Below are positions 6,709 through 12,856 of a DNA stretch of 14,455 bases, piece by piece. This DNA comes from Pseudomonadota bacterium (GTDB taxonomy: Bacteria > Pseudomonadota > Alphaproteobacteria > Rhodospirillales > 2-02-FULL-58-16), in the NCBI GenBank assembly GCA_022572335.1, contig JACZWD010000044.1, forward strand, positions 1 to 14,455, given 5' to 3'. The translations under genes and the position numbers were made by a program. A model generated the notes under the pieces. That model had not been told where the DNA came from, ran no database searches, and saw nothing but the letters and a program-made list of their open reading frames with translations. The first letter of the stretch is position 1. Every line of letters starts with the position of its first letter.

Positions 6709-7875
6709 TCAAGGCCCCTGTTTCATTATCCGCTCTTCGACGCGGACGGCGATATTGCTGCCCCTGCGGCCCATTCGGCCGGTGCACATGGTGACATCCC
6801 CGCACCGCAGGTCGACCAAGGACTCCGGCGTCGCGTTGAGCATGATCCGCGATCCGACCTTGAGCGCGAAAACGTCGCCGAGGCGCATGAACTGTTCATC
6901 CAGCACCGCGTTGAGCTCGATATCCGTGAGCCACAATTCCTCGGCCAGGTGGGTTTCCCAGATGGAGTCGCGGCCGAACTTCTCGCCCAGGAACATCTGC
7001 AGCAGCAACTCGCGCACGGGCTCCAGGGTCGCATAGGGCAAAAGCAACTCCAGCCGGCCGCCCCGGTCATCCATATCGATGCGCAGCCTGATCACGATGG
7101 CGGCGTTGGACGGCCGCGAGATGGTGGCGAACCGCGGATTCGTCTCCAGCCGCTCGAAGCGGAACGTCACCGGGCTCAACGGCTCGAAGGCGGCGCTCAG
7201 GTCGTCCAGCATCACGGCAATCATGCGTTCCACAAGGCTGCGCTCGATGGTGGTGTAGGGGCGCCCCTCGATGCGCATGGCGGCGGTGCCGCGCCGGCCG
7301 CCCAAAAGGACGTCGACGATGGAATAGATCAGGGACGAATCGACGGTGATCAGGCCGTAGTTGTCCCATTCCTCGGCCTTGAACACGCTCAACATGGCGG
7401 GCAGCGGTATGGAATTCAGATAATCGCCGAAACGAATCGACGCGATGTTGTCGAGGGACACCTCCACGTTGTCGGAGGTGAAGTTGCGCAGCGACGTGGA
7501 CATGAGGCGCACCAGCCGGTCGAACACGACCTCCAGCATGGGCAGGCGCTCATAGGAGACCAGCGCACTGTTGAGAATGGCCTGAATGCCCGACTTTTCC
7601 GAGCCATCTTCGTGCTCGTCGTCGAATCCGAGCAGGCTGTCGATTTCGTCCTGGTTGAGGACGCGGGTGGACTCGCGCCCGGTGCCGGCGGCCGCGGCAT
7701 CGCCACCATCGTCGTCGCCATCGTCGTCGCCATCGTCACCGCCGACCATGGCCTCCCATTCGGCGGCGAGATCGTCCTGGTCGTCGTCGGCCTGACCCCC
7801 TTCGGCGTTCTCCGCCGGGGCTTCCGGCTCGGCGGTCGGGGCGTCTTCGGCGTGTTCGTCGGTGGGAGCGGTCAT
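6709..7875 (-). CDS. fliM: FliM, flagellar motor switch protein
   Basis: This is a 388-residue C-ring component that binds phospho-CheY and sets the direction of rotation. The first 72 residues are strongly acidic and low in complexity (WEAMVGGDDGDDDGDDDGG). The CheY-binding motif LNQDEIDSLLGFD follows at residues 73-85; in most FliM proteins it is at the extreme N-terminus. The middle domain (about 100-290) contains NYGLITVDSSLIYSIVDVLL and GGRRG, as in the FliG-binding CheC-like domain. The C-terminal SpoA-type domain has DVFALKVGSRIMLN and GRMGRRGSNIAVRV, which contact FliN. The ATG at 7875 is 19 bases after the fliL stop. An ATG at 7880 is out of frame. fliL-fliM is the usual order. Confidence 0.95.
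   Translation of the reverse strand: MTAPTDEHAEDAPTAEPEAPAENAEGGQADDDQDDLAAEWEAMVGGDDGDDDGDDDGGDAAAAGTGRESTRVLNQDEIDSLLGFDDEHEDGSEKSGIQAILNSALVSYERLPMLEVVFDRLVRLMSTSLRNFTSDNVEVSLDNIASIRFGDYLNSIPLPAMLSVFKAEEWDNYGLITVDSSLIYSIVDVLLGGRRGTAAMRIEGRPYTTIERSLVERMIAVMLDDLSAAFEPLSPVTFRFERLETNPRFATISRPSNAAIVIRLRIDMDDRGGRLELLLPYATLEPVRELLLQMFLGEKFGRDSIWETHLAEELWLTDIELNAVLDEQFMRLGDVFALKVGSRIMLNATPESLVDLRCGDVTMCTGRMGRRGSNIAVRVEERIMKQGP
7707..7742. repeat. 12-bp tandem repeat in the acidic region of fliM
   Basis: The unit CATCGTCGTCGC (plus strand) occurs twice exactly (7707-7730) and a third time with two changes (7731-7742). It codes for GDDD-type repeats just before the CheY-binding motif. Because the unit is a multiple of three, gain or loss would keep the frame and change linker length only. 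Confidence 0.85.
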
Positions 7876-7894
7876 GGCATTGGGGTCCCGGGGC

Positions 7895-8431
7895 CTACTG
7901 GACCAGCATTTCCTTGAACAGGACGTCGCTGACCTTGGACGGGGCGGCGGCCAGGGTGACCCGCGTCAGCAGTTCCTCGCGCAGCCGGTACATGCCGGCC
8001 GATCCCTTGAGGTCCTCCACCCGGAGCTCGCGCAAATAAACCTGAAAGTTGTCGATGATCCGGGGCATCACCGCCTCAATCCTTGCAACGTCCTCGGCAT
8101 TTTCCAGTTCCAGGCTGACGCGGATCTTGAGGAACGTCGATTTGCGCCCGCCGGTATTCAGGTTCACCAGGATCTCGGGCAGGTCGTAGAAGACCACCTT
8201 CACCGGGCCGGTCGTCTCCTCCGCGGCCGTTTCGTCCACACCGCCGAGCATGGCGATCAGCGGCTGCACCAGGCCGCTGAAATAGGCCGCCGCCGCGCCG
8301 CCGACGAGGAACAAGGCCAGGGCGACGAACAGGAGAAGCTTCTTTTTGCCACCCCGTTTTCCCGGTGACCCCTCGCCCTCGTCTTCGTCGCCGTCTGCGT
8401 CCAGATCCTCGTCCGCTTCGTCGTCGGCCAT
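7895..8431 (-). CDS. fliL: FliL, flagellar basal body-associated membrane protein
   Basis: ATG 8431 gives 178 residues. It is chosen over ATG 8467 because it has a GGGGGCGAG ribosome binding region just upstream and begins with the acidic MADDEADEDLD typical of alphaproteobacterial FliL. A charged cytoplasmic segment ends in a Lys/Arg cluster, then one transmembrane helix follows (about residues 31-52). The periplasmic domain holds VFYDLPEILVNLNTGGRKST and FLKIRVSLELE, the conserved core of FliL, and ends in the hydrophobic DVLFKEMLVQ. FliL surrounds the stator plug region and supports torque. This is the first gene of the operon, followed by fliM after 19 bases. Confidence 0.93.
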   Translation of the reverse strand: MADDEADEDLDADGDEDEGEGSPGKRGGKKKLLLFVALALFLVGGAAAAYFSGLVQPLIAMLGGVDETAAEETTGPVKVVFYDLPEILVNLNTGGRKSTFLKIRVSLELENAEDVARIEAVMPRIIDNFQVYLRELRVEDLKGSAGMYRLREELLTRVTLAAAPSKVSDVLFKEMLVQ

Positions 8432-8502
8432 CGCTCGCCCCCGGTGAAACGACAGACCCGACACCAATGGCGCCGCGTCCGGGTCAATCTAGGCGGGTTT
8501 GG

Positions 8503-8517
8503 TTAATAACTGGTTGA
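8503..8517. promoter_or_regulatory. Possible CtrA-type binding site before fliL
   Basis: The plus strand reads TTAA-N7-TTGA at 8503-8517, close to the CtrA consensus TTAA-N7-TTAA. It lies 72-86 bases before the fliL start. In Caulobacter the fliLM operon is known to be CtrA-dependent. One half-site is imperfect and the pattern is short, so this is suggestive only. Confidence 0.35.
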
Positions 8518-8585
8518 GAACGGCCATCGATCCCCGGCCCGCGCCGCGGCCGCCGCCGGGCCATTATAAAGCGAGCCTGCGGCGT

Positions 8586-8716
8586 CAAAGGGGCGTTGCC
8601 CCTTTTGATCCCCACCAAGGGCCGACGGCCCTTGGAACCCAAATAATCGGGGTCCAGGGGATTGAAATCCCCTGGCGGGGGTCATGGGGGCGGCGTCCCC
8701 CATGGCCGTAAGGCCA
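8586..8716. repeat. Row of five consecutive hairpins between the dehydrogenase and the fliL operon
   Basis: Five different perfect inverted repeats follow one another: AAAGGGGC/GCCCCTTT at 8587-8605 (loop 3), CCAAGGGCC/GGCCCTTGG at 8615-8635 (loop 3), CCAGGGGAT/ATCCCCTGG at 8654-8675 (loop 4), CATGGGGG/CCCCCATG at 8683-8704 (loop 6), and TGGCC/GGCCA at 8703-8716 (loop 4). The last ends one base before the dehydrogenase stop codon. Stems are 5-9 bp and GC-rich. The connecting pieces are C-rich (GATCCCCA, AACCCAAATAATC). Only the first has a short T run (TTTT on the plus strand). The block may act as a transcription stop, an RNA-stability element, or a mobile-type intergenic repeat. Confidence 0.9.
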
Positions 8717-9781
8717 CTAGCCCGGCTCCCGCTCCGCGATCGCCCGCGCCACCGCGTCGGCGAACTGTTGGGTCGTCGCGCTCCCGCCCAGGTCCGGGGT
8801 GTGGTTGGCGGGACGGCTGAGCGCCGCGTCGACGGCGCCCTCCAGGTGCTTCGCCGCCGCCGTAAGCCCGGCCGCGTCCCGGCGCGCGCCGAGCCACTCC
8901 AGCAGCATCCCGGCCGACAGCATCAGGGCCGCCGGGTTGGCGATTCCCTTGCCCGCGATGTCGGGCGCCGAGCCGTGCACGGCCTGGGCCACGGCGTGCC
9001 CGTCGCCGGCGTTCACCGACGCGGCGAGGCCGAGCCCGCCGGCAAGCTCGGACGCCTCGTCAGACAGGATGTCGCCGTACATATTCGTCGTCAGCACCAC
9101 GTCGTAATTCCCGGGCTGGCGCACCAGCATGGCGGCCATGGCGTCCACCAGGACCTCGTCGAGGGCCACGTCCGGGTAGCGCTGGGCGGACTTGCGCACC
9201 TCGTCCAGGAACAGCCCGTCGCTGACCTTCAGCACGTTGGCCTTGTGAACCACGGTCACGGAATTGCGCCGCCGCCGGGCCAGGCCGAACGCGACGTCGG
9301 CGATGCGCCGGGACGCGCGCCTGGTGATCTTGCGTATGGCCAGCGCCATGTCCTCGGTGGGCCGGAACTCGCCGGGGCCCGAGAACATGTTGCGGTCGGC
9401 GTAGAAGCCCTCCGTGTTCTCGCGCACGATCACCAGGTCCATGTCCGGGGCCAGGGCGGGCACGCCGGGCCGGCCGCGGCTGGGACGGATGTTGGCGTAA
9501 AGGTCCAGCCCTATGCGGATCGTGGCCGAAGGGTTGAGCCCTCCTTCCTCCGGCGGCGGATACTCATAGGTGGAGACCGGGCCCAGGATGACGCCGTCGG
9601 CGGCGCGGGCCGACTCGACGACGTCGCCGGGCAGGGTCGTTCCCTCGGCCTCCAGCGCCGCCAGGCCGATGTCCCGCTGCACCAACTCGAGGCCCAGGCC
9701 GAAGCGCGCGTCCAGCGCCTCGAGGGCGGTGCGCGTCGCCCGCGTGATCTCCGGGCCGATGCCGTCTCCGGGGAGGATCAA
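8717..9781 (-). CDS. Isocitrate/isopropylmalate dehydrogenase family enzyme
   Basis: This NAD(P)-dependent beta-decarboxylating dehydrogenase has 354 residues from TTG 9781. Family motifs appear in order: LPGDGIGPEI (3-12), ATIRIGLDLYANIRPSRG (86-103) with the substrate-binding arginines, VRENTEGFY (119-127), VVHKANVLKVSDGLF (178-191) with catalytic Lys180, VDAMAAMLV with Asp213, NMYGDILSDEASELAGGLG (233-251) with metal-binding Asp237 and Asp241, and HGSAPDIAGKGIANPAA (269-285). Substrate choice among isocitrate, isopropylmalate and related malates cannot be settled by eye; no leuC/leuD or other pathway gene is nearby. Homologues usually begin MRILILPGDGIGPEI, which would put the start at the ATT codon at 9790, four bases past which an in-frame TGA closes the frame. 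The TTG start given here is the conservative choice. Confidence 0.88.
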   Translation of the reverse strand: MILPGDGIGPEITRATRTALEALDARFGLGLELVQRDIGLAALEAEGTTLPGDVVESARAADGVILGPVSTYEYPPPEEGGLNPSATIRIGLDLYANIRPSRGRPGVPALAPDMDLVIVRENTEGFYADRNMFSGPGEFRPTEDMALAIRKITRRASRRIADVAFGLARRRRNSVTVVHKANVLKVSDGLFLDEVRKSAQRYPDVALDEVLVDAMAAMLVRQPGNYDVVLTTNMYGDILSDEASELAGGLGLAASVNAGDGHAVAQAVHGSAPDIAGKGIANPAALMLSAGMLLEWLGARRDAAGLTAAAKHLEGAVDAALSRPANHTPDLGGSATTQQFADAVARAIAEREPG

Positions 9782-9787
9782 GATTCG

Positions 9788-9802
9788 AATGGGTCAGCCT
9801 CT
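9788..9802 (-). promoter_or_regulatory. Ribosome binding site and probable ATT start of the dehydrogenase
   Basis: On the minus strand AGAGG (9802-9798) is followed after 7 nt by ATT (9790-9788), then CGA ATC TTG ATC CTC, reading (M)RILIL before PGDGIGPEI. The spacing to the TTG at 9781 is 16 nt, too long. An in-frame TGA lies directly before the codon that precedes ATT, so no conventional upstream start exists. Confidence 0.5.
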
Positions 9803-9890
9803 ACCATAATTAAACAACGCCGGCGGTTGGCCGGAGCAGGACCGGGATGCTAGTCTGGCCGCGCCTCGAATGACACAGTTTGGTTGACGG

Positions 9891-10349
9891 ATGTCCGAGC
9901 CGGCGAACGACACCCCGGGGGTCGATCTGACGGATCCCGCAAGCTTCCATCACTGGACACCGGTGACGTTGCGGTTCTCCGACCAGGACAGCCTGGGACA
10001 CATCAACAACGTGGCCTACGCGGTGTACGCGGAGGCCGGGCGCGTCGAATTCGTCCAGGGGATCCTCGACGCGCTGAAGCAGCCGGACGAGGTCTTCATG
10101 CTGGCCAGCGTCAGGATCGATTTCAAGACCCAGATGCATTACCCCGGCACCGTGGACGTGGGCACGTGCGTCCTGCACCTGGGGAACTCGTCCATCACCA
10201 TCGGGGCAGGGCTGTTCAAGGACGGCAACGTGGTGGCGACGGTGGAAAGCGTCATCGTCTTCGTCGACGCCGAGACCGGGAACTCCAAGCCGATGCCGGA
10301 CAGCGTGCGCGCGGCCCTTCAGGAAGGGCCGCGGATCGTCGAAGGCTGA
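9891..10349 (+). CDS. Hotdog-fold acyl-CoA thioesterase (4HBT/YbgC type)
   Basis: This 152-residue protein probably hydrolyses an acyl-CoA thioester. The active-site region FSDQDSLGHINNVAYAVYAE (residues 29-48) matches the DxDxxGHxNNxxY signature of the 4-hydroxybenzoyl-CoA thioesterase-like hotdog family, followed by AGRVEF on the long central helix. Further strands include VRIDFKTQMHYPGTVDVG and SSITIGAGLF, then ATVESVIVFVD, as expected for a full single hotdog domain acting as a dimer or tetramer. It is divergent from the dehydrogenase across a gap of about 100 bases. It is the only complete plus-strand gene I accept. The ATG at 9891 has only a weak GACGG-type ribosome binding site. The substrate is unknown. 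Confidence 0.88.
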   Translation: MSEPANDTPGVDLTDPASFHHWTPVTLRFSDQDSLGHINNVAYAVYAEAGRVEFVQGILDALKQPDEVFMLASVRIDFKTQMHYPGTVDVGTCVLHLGNSSITIGAGLFKDGNVVATVESVIVFVDAETGNSKPMPDSVRAALQEGPRIVEG

Positions 10350-10389
10350 GATCGCGCCGGCGCCCGCCCGTGGCGGTGCGGGCCGCGGG

Positions 10390-11994
10390 TCAGGCCAAGG
10401 CCCGGAAGCGCGCCGTGCCGTCGCGCCGGATCTGGTCCACCAGGTCGACCTCCCAATCCAGGTATTGCCGCATCGCGCCTTCCGTGCCGCCGTCCAGGTC
10501 GTAGGGGCGGACCCAGACGTCGTCGGTGGCGTCGGCGGCGTGGGTCAGGCCGTCCTCGATCTCGAGGCCCGCCGCCCGCCAGGCCCGGGTGCCGCCGTCG
10601 AGCACCTTGACCGCGCGGCCCTGCGCGGCCGCCTCCGGCGCCGCCAGCCGGGCGCACGTTCCGTCCGGCGAGGTCAGCACCACCAGGGGCGTTTCGGGCA
10701 GCGCCCCCAGGTTGCCGGGAAGGCGCGCGCGGACGGCGAACCAGGCGCCGGGAATGTGGCCCAGGCGGTAGCTCCGGCTGTCGGCGAGGTCGACGACGGC
10801 CGCCCGGTCTGCGTCGACAAGCGCGGCAAGCTCCTTGGGCGTCACCGTTTCGCATTCGAGCCCCTCCAGGCCCGGAACGTGCGCCCGGTGTTCCCCTTCG
10901 ACCAGCGGCCCCGCCGCCAGGGCGTCCTCCAGCACGAAGACGTCGCTCCAGCCCATCTGGACCAGCCAGGACGCGGTCATCTTCGCCCGCACGCCGTCGC
11001 CGTCGATGAGCACCAGGCGGGCGCCCAGGACGCCGACGGTGCGGTCGGTGGCCTGGACAAGCTGCCCTCCGGGCGCCGGCAGCGCGCCGGCGAGGTGGCC
11101 GGCCGCGTACTCTTCGGGGGTGCGCACGTCGAGCAGGAAAAGGCTGCGGCCGTCGTCTCGCCGCCAGGCGTCGAGCGTGGCGTGATCAAGCGTGCGCACG
11201 CCGCACCGGGCGGCGATGCGCGACGCGGCCGCCCGCGCCCGTTCCAGCCCGTCGGCCGAGACCGCCGGCGGGGCGCGGTCCATGCCGCGTTCGAGATCGA
11301 AACCGGCCAGGTGCCAGCCCATGGTGCCGTTCTCCAGGGCCGCCACCCGGTTGGCGACGCCGGCGTCGATCAGCGACTGGGCGCCGATGATGCTGCGCGG
11401 CCGCCCGGCGCAGTTGACGACGACCAGGGTGTCGGCGGCCGGGGCGATGTCGTGGATGCGGTACACCAGCTCGGCGCCCGGCACGTTGACCGCGCCGGGG
11501 ATGTTCATGACCTGGTATTCCGCCATCGGCCGGCTGTCGAGCACCACCATGTCCGTGCCCGCGTCGATCAGCCCCTTCAGCTCGGCGGCCGGGATGTGGG
11601 GCGTCGCGCGGGCGGCCTCGATGAACTCGCCGAACGCCTTGGACGGCACGTTGACGCCGGAGAACACTTCGAAGCCGGCGGCCTTCCAGGCCTCGACGCC
11701 GCCGTCGAGACAGGAGATATCGGAATAGCCGAAGGCGGCCAAACGCTCCGCCGCGCGGGCGATCAGGCCGCCGTCGGCGGCGCCGGCGGTGAGCACGACG
11801 GGAACGCCGCGCCGCGGCACCAGATCGTCGATGCGCAGCTCCAGGCGGCTCAGCGGCAGGGGCACGGCGAACAACAGGTGCCCTTGCGCGAACCGCCCTT
11901 CCTCGCGCACGTCGAGAAGCGCCAGTTCGCCGCCGTCGGCGATCATCGAGCGCAACCGGGCGGCGGCGATGGGGCGCGCCGACCGCGGGCTCAT
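10390..11994 (-). CDS. Four-domain rhodanese-like sulfurtransferase
   Basis: This 534-residue cytoplasmic protein has four rhodanese domains in a row: about residues 9-113, 135-235, 268-360 and 384-480. Each shows the LLDVR/VLDSR/LLDVR/VVDLADSR strand, an xGHIPGA-type loop (for example NIPGAVNVPGAE, GHLAGALPAPGG, LGHIPGAW) and an LDGG-type turn. Only domain 2 carries a cysteine in the active loop (NCAGRPRS, Cys195). The corresponding loops in domains 1, 3 and 4 read TAGAADGG, DGDGVRAK and TSPDGTCA. Domain 2 is therefore the likely sulfur-transfer site and the others structural or regulatory. A C-terminal extension (about 485-534) ends the protein. It starts one base after the stop of the cysteine dioxygenase-like gene, so the two form a sulfur-metabolism operon. 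A close second copy of its C-terminus lies at the right edge. Confidence 0.9.
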   Translation of the reverse strand: MSPRSARPIAAARLRSMIADGGELALLDVREEGRFAQGHLLFAVPLPLSRLELRIDDLVPRRGVPVVLTAGAADGGLIARAAERLAAFGYSDISCLDGGVEAWKAAGFEVFSGVNVPSKAFGEFIEAARATPHIPAAELKGLIDAGTDMVVLDSRPMAEYQVMNIPGAVNVPGAELVYRIHDIAPAADTLVVVNCAGRPRSIIGAQSLIDAGVANRVAALENGTMGWHLAGFDLERGMDRAPPAVSADGLERARAAASRIAARCGVRTLDHATLDAWRRDDGRSLFLLDVRTPEEYAAGHLAGALPAPGGQLVQATDRTVGVLGARLVLIDGDGVRAKMTASWLVQMGWSDVFVLEDALAAGPLVEGEHRAHVPGLEGLECETVTPKELAALVDADRAAVVDLADSRSYRLGHIPGAWFAVRARLPGNLGALPETPLVVLTSPDGTCARLAAPEAAAQGRAVKVLDGGTRAWRAAGLEIEDGLTHAADATDDVWVRPYDLDGGTEGAMRQYLDWEVDLVDQIRRDGTARFRALA

Positions 11995-11995
11995 G

Positions 11996-12586
11996 TCAGG
12001 CCGGCCTGATGTTCTGGGGCGCCGGGCACACCTTGCAGGTTCCCTCGGCGGTATCGAACATGATGCGTTGGTGCAACTGTTCCAGGGCCAGTCCGTACAG
12101 GTGCAGGTGCACCGTCGGTGAGTCCCCGGTCACGTGGACGGAATGGATGTCGTCCGGCATCAACGTCACCCCGGTGCCGTGGGTGACCGTGAACTCCCCC
12201 GACGGGCGCACCTCGCCCCGGCCGGGGACCGAGCCGTCGTCGACGCGCTCATAGAACACGTTGTGCTCGTCGCCGTGGACGCCGACGATGACCGCCCATG
12301 TGGTGTGGTTGTGCGGCGGCACCGACTTGCCGGGCGCGCCGGCCGAGGCATAGAGCGCGAAACGGTGGTCCGCGTCCTCGGCCAGGCGGTAGATGACGCC
12401 CGTGCCGTCCTCCTCGTTCACCGGAAAATCGCCGAGGGGGAACAGCTCCCGCCGCCCGGCCAGTTCCACCAACAGGCCCTTGATCGCGTCCAGGGCATCC
12501 GGCGTCACGCCCCGGTCGCGCTCGACGGCGCGGACCTTGTCGATCATGTCCGCCACGGCTTCGCCGCGCTGCTGCCGCGTGTCCAT
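11996..12586 (-). CDS. Cysteine dioxygenase-like cupin (thiol dioxygenase)
   Basis: This 196-residue cupin protein matches the cysteine dioxygenase type. PPHNHTTWAVIVGVHGDEHN (residues 90-109) holds the two cupin-1 histidines, His92 and His94. DDIHSVHV (145-152) supplies the third iron ligand, His148. In this family the Fe(II) centre adds O2 to a thiol to form a sulfinate. The C-terminus has a CKVC pair (184, 187) of unknown use. A helical N-terminal part (1-60) precedes the barrel. The start ATG 12586 has an excellent ribosome binding site. The immediately downstream rhodanese gene suggests a shared pathway in which thiol oxidation products or persulfides are processed. The natural substrate (cysteine, mercaptopropionate or another thiol) cannot be told from sequence alone. 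Confidence 0.85.
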   Translation of the reverse strand: MDTRQQRGEAVADMIDKVRAVERDRGVTPDALDAIKGLLVELAGRRELFPLGDFPVNEEDGTGVIYRLAEDADHRFALYASAGAPGKSVPPHNHTTWAVIVGVHGDEHNVFYERVDDGSVPGRGEVRPSGEFTVTHGTGVTLMPDDIHSVHVTGDSPTVHLHLYGLALEQLHQRIMFDTAEGTCKVCPAPQNIRPA

Positions 12587-12592
12587 TCTCTA

Positions 12593-12599
12593 CTCCTCC
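12593..12599 (-). promoter_or_regulatory. Strong ribosome binding site of the cysteine dioxygenase-like gene
   Basis: The minus strand reads GGAGGAG six bases before the ATG at 12586. It is a near-complete Shine-Dalgarno sequence, stronger than those inside the flagellar operon, and fixes the start codon. Confidence 0.8.
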
Positions 12600-12657
12600 C
12601 GGGCCGGCGAGAGTAGCAGCCGGCGGCGGCGTCAGGCAACGCCGGGGCGGCGGCGGC

Positions 12658-12822
12658 TCACGTCGCCTCCTGTCCGTCGACCGGAACCTGCCCGCGCACC
12701 CGGCGCAAGGGGTTGCGCATGAGGAATGCCAGGGGCACGCAGACCAGGACGATCACGCTCGGCAGCCGGAAATCGTCGATGTAGGCGATCGGGTCGGCCT
12801 GTCTGGTGATTTCCGCGCCGCC
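12658..12822 (-). pseudogene. C-terminal remnant of a DHA2-family MFS drug exporter (EmrB type)
   Basis: About 54 residues before the TGA at 12658 read AEITRQADPIAYIDDFRLPS, then a hydrophobic helix VIVLVCVPLAFLM and the basic tail RNPLRRVRG. This is the ending of EmrB-like 14-helix exporters, where VTRQAxMIAYxDDF precedes the last transmembrane helix. Further upstream (higher coordinates) the frame continues into GRRGG and then into sequence overlapping the opposite reading of the next gene, with no further membrane helices. So about 90% of the gene is missing. The break lies near 12817-12850, next to the stop codon of the MBL-fold gene. The left limit is certain and the right limit approximate. 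It is unlikely to be expressed as a functional protein. Confidence 0.75.
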
Positions 12823-12856
12823 GCGGCGGCCAACTCCAGCCGACCCCACTCTTAAA

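Noticed and set aside
8684..9853. Plus-strand open frame of 389 codons
   Set aside because: Antisense to the dehydrogenase, which has a full set of family motifs; no recognisable motif in the plus frame.
9810..10178. Minus-strand open frame of 122 codons opposite the thioesterase
   Set aside because: The plus-strand thioesterase has a clear hotdog signature; the antisense frame has none.
10465..12009. Plus-strand open frame of 514 codons
   Set aside because: Antisense shadow of the four-rhodanese gene; low-complexity Arg/Gly/His composition.
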